Source: Actinomycetota bacterium (GTDB lineage Bacteria > Actinomycetota > Thermoleophilia > Solirubrobacterales > 70-9). Taken from it: 5,300 bases of DNA. Below the pieces are notes generated by a model that saw only the letters and a list, made by a program, of their open reading frames with translations, had not been told where the DNA came from and searched no databases. The translations under genes were made by a program, and so were the position numbers. Within the stretch, counting starts at the first letter, position 1; every line of letters starts with the position of its first letter. The DNA is taken from contig JAFDWD010000642.1 in the NCBI GenBank assembly GCA_018268695.1, positions 1-5,300 of the forward strand, read 5' to 3'. This document shows, piece by piece, positions 1 through 4,195 of this stretch.

Positions 1-284
1 CGCGCCCCGAGATCGAGGAATTCGCCCGGGTCGAGGGCTGGATGACGCACGGCGAGGTCCCCGCCGCCGAGGTCGCCCGCGTCTGGGTCTCCCCGGAGCG
101 CGCCCGCTGGCTGCGCGAGGAGCGGACCGTGGTCGAGGAGCTGGCCGACGGCGCCGTCGTGGTCGAGTTGCCCTACGCGGGCAAGGCCTGGCTGGTGCGG
201 GAGATCCTCCGCGGCGCCGGCGACCTGGTCGTGCTCGAGCCCGCCGACGCCCGCGCGGCGATCGCCAAAGAGGTCGCGGACTGA
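1..284 (+). CDS. WYL-domain transcriptional regulator, C-terminal fragment (PafB/PafC-like)
   Basis: This is the 3' end of a gene cut by the left window edge. The frame is open from base 3, giving 93 visible residues and a TGA at 282-284. The in-frame ATG at 42 is internal, because clearly related sequence (PEIEEFARVEGW) precedes it. The visible part matches the C-terminal extension (WCX) of WYL proteins: an 'ARVWVSPERARWL' strand and helix, a 'GAVVVELPYAGKAWLVREIL' strand and helix, then 'GDLVVLEPADARAAI' before the C-terminus. Such proteins are cytoplasmic helix-turn-helix plus WYL regulators. PafB/PafC control the mycobacterial DNA-damage response. The HTH and WYL core lie outside the window, so I cannot say whether this is PafC or another WYL protein. 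The next gene starts 43 bp downstream on the same strand and may be co-transcribed. Confidence 0.8.
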   Translation, partial: RPEIEEFARVEGWMTHGEVPAAEVARVWVSPERARWLREERTVVEELADGAVVVELPYAGKAWLVREILRGAGDLVVLEPADARAAIAKEVAD

Positions 285-327
285 CGCTCGTGCGATCGAG
301 CCGGTCCCAGGCGGCATAACTGCACGA

Positions 328-1053
328 ATGGCTGGCGCCGCGCCGGGCCACCCCGACGTCCTCCGCATCCTTGCCCCGAACCCGGGGCCGATGACGCTCG
401 AAGGCACCAACACCTACGTCTACGGCGCCGACCCGTGCATCGTCATCGACCCCGGTCCCGGCGACCCGGGGCACGTCGGGGCGATCCTCGCGGCGGGCGA
501 GGAGCGCGGCGGGATCGGCGCCTTTCTGGCGACCCACTCCCACGAGGATCACATCGGTGCGGCGGCGGTGCTGGAGGCGGAGGTCCTGGTGCCGGAGGGA
601 GGGACCGAGTTCGGCGGCCTGCGCGCCCTCGCGACCCCCGGCCACGCCGCCGACCACATCACCTTCCTCACCCCCGACGGCGTCGCCTTCTGCGGCGACC
701 TCGTGCTCGGCCTCGGCTCGACGATCGTCCCGCCCGGCGGCAACTCGCTCGCCGCCTTCCTCGACTCCCTCGCCCTCCTCGCCGCCGCGGACCTGTCCCT
801 GATGGCCCCGGGCCACGGCCCCTGGATCACCGACCCGGCGGCGAAGCTGGCCGAATACGTCGAGCACCGCCTGATGCGCGAGCGCCGGCTCCTCGTCGCC
901 CTCGACTCCGGCGAGCGCTCCCGCGCCGCGCTTCTCGCCGTCGTCTGGGACGACGTGCCGCCCGAGCTCCTGCCGATGGCGGCGATGGCGATGGAGGCGC
1001 ACCTCGAAAAGCTCGAGGCCGAGGCGCGCCTCCCTCGCGATCTGACCGAGTAG
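328..1053 (+). CDS. MBL-fold metallo-hydrolase, LACTB2-like with C-terminal winged helix
   Basis: The protein has 241 residues and is probably a cytoplasmic metal-dependent hydrolase. The metallo-beta-lactamase fold covers about residues 12-165. Visible metal ligands are H70, H72, D74 and H75 in THSHEDHIG, H106 in TPGH, D124 in FCGD and H163 in APGHGP, so the binuclear site looks complete. The N-terminal NPGPMTLEGTNTYV and VIDPGPGDPGH segments are typical of the LACTB2/hydroxyacylglutathione-hydrolase-like branch. Residues about 170-235 (EYVEHRLMRERRLL to MEAHLEKLEAEARL) fit the small winged-helix tail (BLACT_WH) of LACTB2 relatives. Human LACTB2 is an endoribonuclease, but many bacterial members have no known substrate, so neither RNA nor a thioester can be assigned. 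The start at 328 fits the conserved N-terminus, although only a weak 'AGGCGG' lies about 13 bp upstream. The 3' end converges on the propeller gene with a 4-bp gap. Confidence 0.9.
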   Translation: MAGAAPGHPDVLRILAPNPGPMTLEGTNTYVYGADPCIVIDPGPGDPGHVGAILAAGEERGGIGAFLATHSHEDHIGAAAVLEAEVLVPEGGTEFGGLRALATPGHAADHITFLTPDGVAFCGDLVLGLGSTIVPPGGNSLAAFLDSLALLAAADLSLMAPGHGPWITDPAAKLAEYVEHRLMRERRLLVALDSGERSRAALLAVVWDDVPPELLPMAAMAMEAHLEKLEAEARLPRDLTE

Positions 1054-1059
1054 CGCCTC
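1021..1059. terminator. Nested inverted repeat over a convergent gene junction, possible bidirectional terminator
   Basis: GAGGCGC (1021-1027) is the exact reverse complement of GCGCCTC (1053-1059). Nested inside, CTCG (1034-1037) pairs with CGAG (1047-1050) around a 9-nt loop. The hairpin covers both stop codons (TAG 1051-1053 and, on the minus strand, TGA 1060-1058), where only 4 bp separate the genes. The left arm is also half of a perfect 12-bp palindrome, GAGGCGCGCCTC (1021-1032), so an alternative short fold exists. No T-tract follows on either strand. The role as a terminator is inferred from position and symmetry only. Confidence 0.3.
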
Positions 1060-1075
1060 AGCTCCCCGGCAGGTA
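1058..1075 (-). repeat. 18-bp identity shared by the 3' ends of the two propeller genes (copy 1)
   Basis: Bases 1058-1075 are identical to 2681-2698 and encode the common C-terminal YLPGS plus TGA stop of both delta-60-repeat proteins. The identity includes third codon positions and the stop codon. It supports common ancestry of the tandem genes rather than a separate functional repeat. Confidence 0.7.
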
Positions 1076-2545
1076 GCGGGCGATGGCGAAGCCGCCGCCG
1101 CTCGGTAGTTCCGGCGTGATCACGCTGCCGCCGACCACGATCCGGCCCTTGCCGTCGAGCACGACCTGGGTGGCCATGGCGCTCGACGGGCCGCCGAAGC
1201 CGGTGTCGACTTTGCCGCGGGTGCCGAAGCCGTGGTCGTAGGTCCCCTTCGGGGTCAGTCTCCCGAGGACGAAGGTCCGCCGCAGGGTCTTGTTGTGCGG
1301 GGACGGCGAGACCCGTTTGCCGAGGTTGCCGACGAGGTAGGTGCGTTCGCCGGCGTCGGCGGTCAGGTTCGAGAAGGAGCCCGATTCGGGATCGAGGTAC
1401 TTGGCCGAGCCGGTCCGGCTGAAGCCGGGGTCGAAGGCCCCGCTCGGGAGCAGTCGGACGACGACCTGGTAGCGGATCGTCCTGTAGGCCGTCTTGATGA
1501 CCTTTTTGCCTTCTTCCATCCGCGCGACCTTGTGGGAGATGCGCTTGTGCTGTTCTTCGCCGAGCAGGAGGATCTTGCCGCTGGGCGTGACCGACATCGC
1601 GATCGGGGAGACCGTCTTCAGCGTGCGGAAGCTGAATGAGGCGAACGCCGAGTTCAGGTTGCCGACGTCGTTGAAGGCGGTCAGCAGCTGCGCCGGGCCT
1701 TCGGCTCCGGAGCATAACGGCCCCCCGGTGCCGGCCGTCAGGTATCCGTCGGAGAACGGCGCGACCTGGCCGAGGCTGGCGATCGAGGAGAGGGCGCGGA
1801 TGCCGCCGGCACCGAAGCTGGGATCGAGCGTCCCCGATTCGGTGAGCCGTGCGATGAAGCCCTTGGAGTCGACCCTGCTGGAGCATCCGGCCAGTTCGGT
1901 CACGTAGCCGCCGCTGATGACGATGCGGTTCTGCGGGTCGATCACGACGCTGCGGATGCCGATCGACGGGCCACCGTAGGTACCGCCACCGGCGACCGGC
2001 GCGCCGAGGCCGAGGTCGGTGATCAACCTGCCGCCGTCGCCGAAGCTGCGGTCGGGCCTGCCGTCGGCGTCGAAGCGCATCACGGTGGCGGAGCTGATCA
2101 CCGGGTCCGGGATCGAGTTCGTCGGCAGCGGACGCGTCAGGCCCACGAGGACGACACGCCCGAGCGAATCGACGGCGACTCCGGAGAGGACGAAGACCCC
2201 GCCCGCCGGCCGCGTCACACTGATCACGCCCCCGTGGCCGAAGCTCGGGTCGCGCTTCCCGGCCGCGGTGAAGCGGACGATCTTCGAGGCGCCCGCGACA
2301 ACCACCTTGCCACCCGGTGCCAACGCCATCTTCTGGTGACCCGGCGTGAGTTCGAACGGCAGCTGGTACTGCGGCCCGCTCGTCCCCGCGCTTTCCGACG
2401 GGAAGCCGACCGTCACCTTGCCGTCGGTACCGAAGCTCGCGTCACGCTCCCCGGCCCTGCCCTTCGCCAGCGCACTACCCGCCATCGCCGCCAGGCAGGC
2501 AGCGATCATCGCCGCCGCAAGGGCGGTCCTCCAGACCCTGTCCAT
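1058..2545 (-). CDS. Secreted delta-60-repeat (DUF5122) seven-blade beta-propeller protein
   Basis: The protein has 495 residues. I chose the ATG at 2545-2543 rather than the upstream in-frame ATG at 2602 because it is preceded by AAGGAAG at a 6-nt spacing and opens directly into a signal peptide (MDRVWR, a hydrophobic Ala-rich core, then SALA before K28). Delta-60 repeat motifs (DxSFGxxG followed by a GkivvaG-type strand and an iaRl strand) have their aromatic residue near 38, 102, 168, 244, 301 (degenerate, LNSAFASF), 375 and 440, so there are seven positions. The chain starts just before one motif and ends in ARYLPGS, where the next would begin. This is consistent with a closed propeller whose last strand pairs with the N-terminus. 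The mature protein has only two cysteines, C221 and C278, which could form a disulfide. Two Lys/Arg-rich insertions lie at 331-358 and 410-423. Family function is unknown, and extracellular or wall-associated binding is inference. C17 in IAAC resembles a lipobox, but the hydrophobic core continues past it. Confidence 0.85.
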   Translation of the reverse strand: MDRVWRTALAAAMIAACLAAMAGSALAKGRAGERDASFGTDGKVTVGFPSESAGTSGPQYQLPFELTPGHQKMALAPGGKVVVAGASKIVRFTAAGKRDPSFGHGGVISVTRPAGGVFVLSGVAVDSLGRVVLVGLTRPLPTNSIPDPVISSATVMRFDADGRPDRSFGDGGRLITDLGLGAPVAGGGTYGGPSIGIRSVVIDPQNRIVISGGYVTELAGCSSRVDSKGFIARLTESGTLDPSFGAGGIRALSSIASLGQVAPFSDGYLTAGTGGPLCSGAEGPAQLLTAFNDVGNLNSAFASFSFRTLKTVSPIAMSVTPSGKILLLGEEQHKRISHKVARMEEGKKVIKTAYRTIRYQVVVRLLPSGAFDPGFSRTGSAKYLDPESGSFSNLTADAGERTYLVGNLGKRVSPSPHNKTLRRTFVLGRLTPKGTYDHGFGTRGKVDTGFGGPSSAMATQVVLDGKGRIVVGGSVITPELPSGGGFAIARYLPGS

Positions 2546-2551
2546 CGTCCA

Positions 2552-2558
2552 CTTCCTT
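2552..2558 (-). promoter_or_regulatory. Ribosome binding site fixing the start of the first propeller gene
   Basis: The minus strand reads AAGGAAG, followed by six bases and then the ATG at 2545-2543. It is the best Shine-Dalgarno-like match in the window and decides the start over the longer reading from 2602, whose extra 19 residues are not signal-peptide-like. Confidence 0.7.
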
Positions 2559-2560
2559 CT

Positions 2561-2582
2561 GTCCGGTGACGACCGTCCGGTG
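2561..2582. repeat. 8-bp direct repeat GTCCGGTG, 14-bp period, in a gene leader
   Basis: GTCCGGTG occurs at 2561-2568 and again at 2575-2582, separated by ACGACC. On the coding (minus) strand it reads CACCGGAC twice, ending 15 bp upstream of the propeller start codon and just 5' of its ribosome binding site. It may be a regulator half-site pair or an untranslated-leader element, or it may arise by chance in GC-rich DNA. Confidence 0.35.
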
Positions 2583-2614
2583 GCCGTCGTGTGCCTTCTC
2601 AAACTCGACCCGAT

Positions 2615-2665
2615 CGGGGAAGTTTCGGCCGCTCTAAAGAATGCCGAGCGCCCTCCGCTTCCCCG
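2615..2665 (-). terminator. Long imperfect hairpin between the tandem propeller genes, candidate terminator
   Basis: CGGGGAAG (2615-2622) and CTTCCCCG (2658-2665) are perfect 8-bp inverted arms. Inside them, CGCTC (2630-2634) pairs with GAGCG (2646-2650) around an 11-nt loop. The two flanking internal segments are exactly 7 nt on each side and contribute a G-G/C-C pair. The whole structure is therefore a symmetric 51-nt stem-loop with one internal bulged zone, beginning 15 bp after the stop of the upstream propeller gene. No U-tract follows on the minus strand, so it could be a U-less terminator, a processing or stability element, or a leader structure for the next gene. Confidence 0.4.
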
Positions 2666-2680
2666 CAGGCGCGTCCAGGC

Positions 2681-2698
2681 TCAGCTCCCCGGCAGGTA
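2681..2698 (-). repeat. 18-bp identity shared by the 3' ends of the two propeller genes (copy 2)
   Basis: This is the second copy of the 18-bp sequence at 1058-1075. The match breaks at the 19th base and resumes for three bases (CGG). It covers the stop codon and the last codons of the protein. Confidence 0.7.
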
Positions 2699-4075
2699 CC
2701 GGACCAGGCCGATCCCTTCGCCGGTCGCGAGCGCCTTGTCCTTGACCCTGCCGATGGCGACGATGCGCCCCTTTCCGTCGATCGCCAAGGCGACCAGGGA
2801 GTCGGTCGTACCCCTGCCAAAGCCGGTGTTGACGACGCTTCCCTTGGCGAAGGTGTGGTCGATCTTGCCGGTCGAGTTGACGCGCGCCAGCTTCCATCGG
2901 CCCGAGCCGACGCCAACCACCGCGCGGCCTCTCGAGTCGATGGCGATCGATTCGAGGCCCGAGCGACCGAGCGGCTTGAGTGGCGCCGCCCCACCGTGGC
3001 CGTAGGACGTGTCGACATCGCCGTCGGGTAGCAGTCGCAGCAGCCGTGGGTAGTCGAAGCCGAATCCTCTGCTGGTGAAAGAGAGTTCCGCGGCCGTCAT
3101 TTCGCCGACCAGCATTCGACCCTGCGGGTCAAGCGCCGCGGCGGGACGGACGTAAAGCGACGGCCGTGCCGGGTCGAGGCCGGGCGCGGAAGACCCATCC
3201 GCGGCGAGGGTAGAGATCTCTGAGGGCTGCGGCCCGCCGTGCCCCGCGATCGAGGATTCGAATGCGAGTGAGGAGAGGGACCCTTGTGGACCGCCGAGCA
3301 GCGTCCTTACCGTCGCGCCGGCGAGTTTCGAGGTTTCGCCGCCGCCGAAGTTCGGATCGCGAGCTCCGTTGGTGCCGAGCCGAATGGCGAACGCCTGATC
3401 CACTTCCGCTACTCCGTAGCCTTCGTAGACGTTCGCGACGTAGGAGCCGCCGACCACAGGCTCGTCGCCGGAGGCTACGACCAGCGCCAAGCCCTGGACC
3501 GACGCGTGTTCGAATTCCGGCTGGATCGGTCGCGGAGCGTACGGCGGCTGATTGATGACCCGAGGGGCGCCGAACGTCGAGTTCACCTCGCCTCCCACAC
3601 CGAAGCTCGGGTCGCGCGAGCCGTCGGGCAGATAACGGATCACGAACGCTTCCGTCGCCGGGGGTCCCGAGTCGTATTCGGACTCGCCGATGGCGACCGC
3701 GTTTTTCGTGCCCGGGCTCGGGTCGACCGTGCCGACAACGAGGACGCGACCACGTGAGTCGACCGCGAGATCGCTGACCACGCGCGTTTCTCCGACGCTC
3801 GCCGTGACCCGCACCCGACCGTTCCCGCCGAAGGCCTTGTCCGGTGCACCGTTCGAATCGAAGGCGAGCAACAGCGATCCGTCGAGTACATAGCTACCCC
3901 CGTTCGGCCCCAACGCGAGCTCGGTCGGCTGCGAGCCGTTGCCCTTGGGGACGGAGACGAGTGACTTCCCGCCCGCGCCGAAGCTCGGATCGAGGCGCGT
4001 CGATTTGGCCGCGGCGGTGCCGGCGAGGAGCGCGAGGAGGAGAGGGACGAGGAGGACAGCTCTCAGGATTCTCAT
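2681..4075 (-). CDS. Secreted delta-60-repeat (DUF5122) seven-blade beta-propeller protein, paralog of the neighbouring gene
   Basis: The protein has 464 residues and starts at the ATG at 4075-4073. A textbook signal peptide (MRILR, then a Leu/Val-rich core, then TAAA before K24) marks the start. The frame is open far upstream, but that extension is antisense to the acylase and is not coding. No good Shine-Dalgarno sequence precedes the ATG. Delta-60 motifs occur at LDPSFG (F32), PDKAFG (F82), RDPSFG (F158), RDPNFG (F243), a degenerate fifth position near L300, VDTSYG (Y358) and IDHTFAKG (F409), with RYLPGS at the end. The degenerate fifth blade, the 55-residue tail after the last motif and the terminal sequence match the downstream gene, so the two are paralogs. 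The mature region has no cysteine. It is probably a secreted or wall-associated propeller, but its ligand and function are unknown. The genes share a strand 135 bp apart, so they may be co-transcribed or separated by the hairpin between them. Confidence 0.85.
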   Translation of the reverse strand: MRILRAVLLVPLLLALLAGTAAAKSTRLDPSFGAGGKSLVSVPKGNGSQPTELALGPNGGSYVLDGSLLLAFDSNGAPDKAFGGNGRVRVTASVGETRVVSDLAVDSRGRVLVVGTVDPSPGTKNAVAIGESEYDSGPPATEAFVIRYLPDGSRDPSFGVGGEVNSTFGAPRVINQPPYAPRPIQPEFEHASVQGLALVVASGDEPVVGGSYVANVYEGYGVAEVDQAFAIRLGTNGARDPNFGGGETSKLAGATVRTLLGGPQGSLSSLAFESSIAGHGGPQPSEISTLAADGSSAPGLDPARPSLYVRPAAALDPQGRMLVGEMTAAELSFTSRGFGFDYPRLLRLLPDGDVDTSYGHGGAAPLKPLGRSGLESIAIDSRGRAVVGVGSGRWKLARVNSTGKIDHTFAKGSVVNTGFGRGTTDSLVALAIDGKGRIVAIGRVKDKALATGEGIGLVRYLPGS

Positions 4076-4105
4076 TTCGATCAGGGAAAACCCATCCGCG
4101 TGAGG

Positions 4106-4121
4106 AGAGTTGCGCAACTCT
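4106..4121. promoter_or_regulatory. Perfect 16-bp palindrome in a divergent intergenic region, candidate operator
   Basis: AGAGTTGCGCAACTCT is its own reverse complement over all 16 bases, with no spacer. It lies 30 bp upstream of the minus-strand propeller start and about 75 bp upstream of the acylase start. This position and symmetry suit binding by a dimeric repressor or activator that could influence both genes. No regulator gene is visible nearby, and I cannot match the sequence to a known operator. I could not find convincing -35/-10 boxes for either gene. Confidence 0.5.
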
Positions 4122-4176
4122 GGCCAGAAGGTTGGTCGAACGACAAATACTGGGGACTTCCTGGCCGCCTGGCCAG
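4120..4176. repeat. Two copies of the 8-bp palindrome CTGGCCAG plus a partial copy
   Basis: CTGGCCAG occurs at 4120-4127 and 4169-4176, 49 bp apart from start to start, and a partial CTGGCC lies at 4161-4166. The first copy abuts the end of the 16-bp palindrome. Both lie in the 120-bp divergent region. They could be paired protein-binding sites, but GGCC-rich words are common at this GC content. Confidence 0.3.
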
Positions 4177-4180
4177 TTCT

Positions 4181-4186
4181 GGGAAG
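4181..4186 (+). promoter_or_regulatory. Weak ribosome binding site deciding the acylase start
   Basis: GGGAAG sits directly against an ATG at 4187 but 9 bp from the next in-frame ATG at 4196. The spacing therefore favours 4196. The two starts differ by only three residues (MTP). Confidence 0.4.
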
Positions 4187-4195
4187 ATGACTCCT

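Noticed and set aside
549..1886. A 445-codon minus-strand open frame across the hydrolase and the propeller gene.
   Set aside because: It overlaps two strongly supported genes in a wrong frame and is Arg/Pro-rich with no recognisable domain.
2494..2545. A lipoprotein reading of the first propeller signal peptide, with C17 in IAAC as lipobox cysteine.
   Set aside because: The hydrophobic core continues about ten residues past the cysteine and ends in a good SALA signal peptidase I site. The lipoprotein reading is possible but less likely.
2546..2602. A longer N-terminus for the first propeller protein from the ATG at 2602 (19 more residues).
   Set aside because: The added residues are Arg/Thr/Ser-rich and would sit before the signal peptide, and the internal ATG at 2545 has a well-spaced AAGGAAG.
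3262..3757. Plus-strand open frames across the second propeller gene.
   Set aside because: They are antisense shadows with Arg/Ser-rich translations and no domain or start signal.
4076..4117. A prepilin-like motif, GFSLIEM, directly upstream of and in frame with the second propeller start, reachable from a TTG at 4115-4117.
   Set aside because: The Arg residues of MRILR fall inside what would have to be the pilin hydrophobic helix, there is no ribosome binding site for the TTG, and the sequence after the ATG is a complete ordinary signal peptide. It is probably coincidence.
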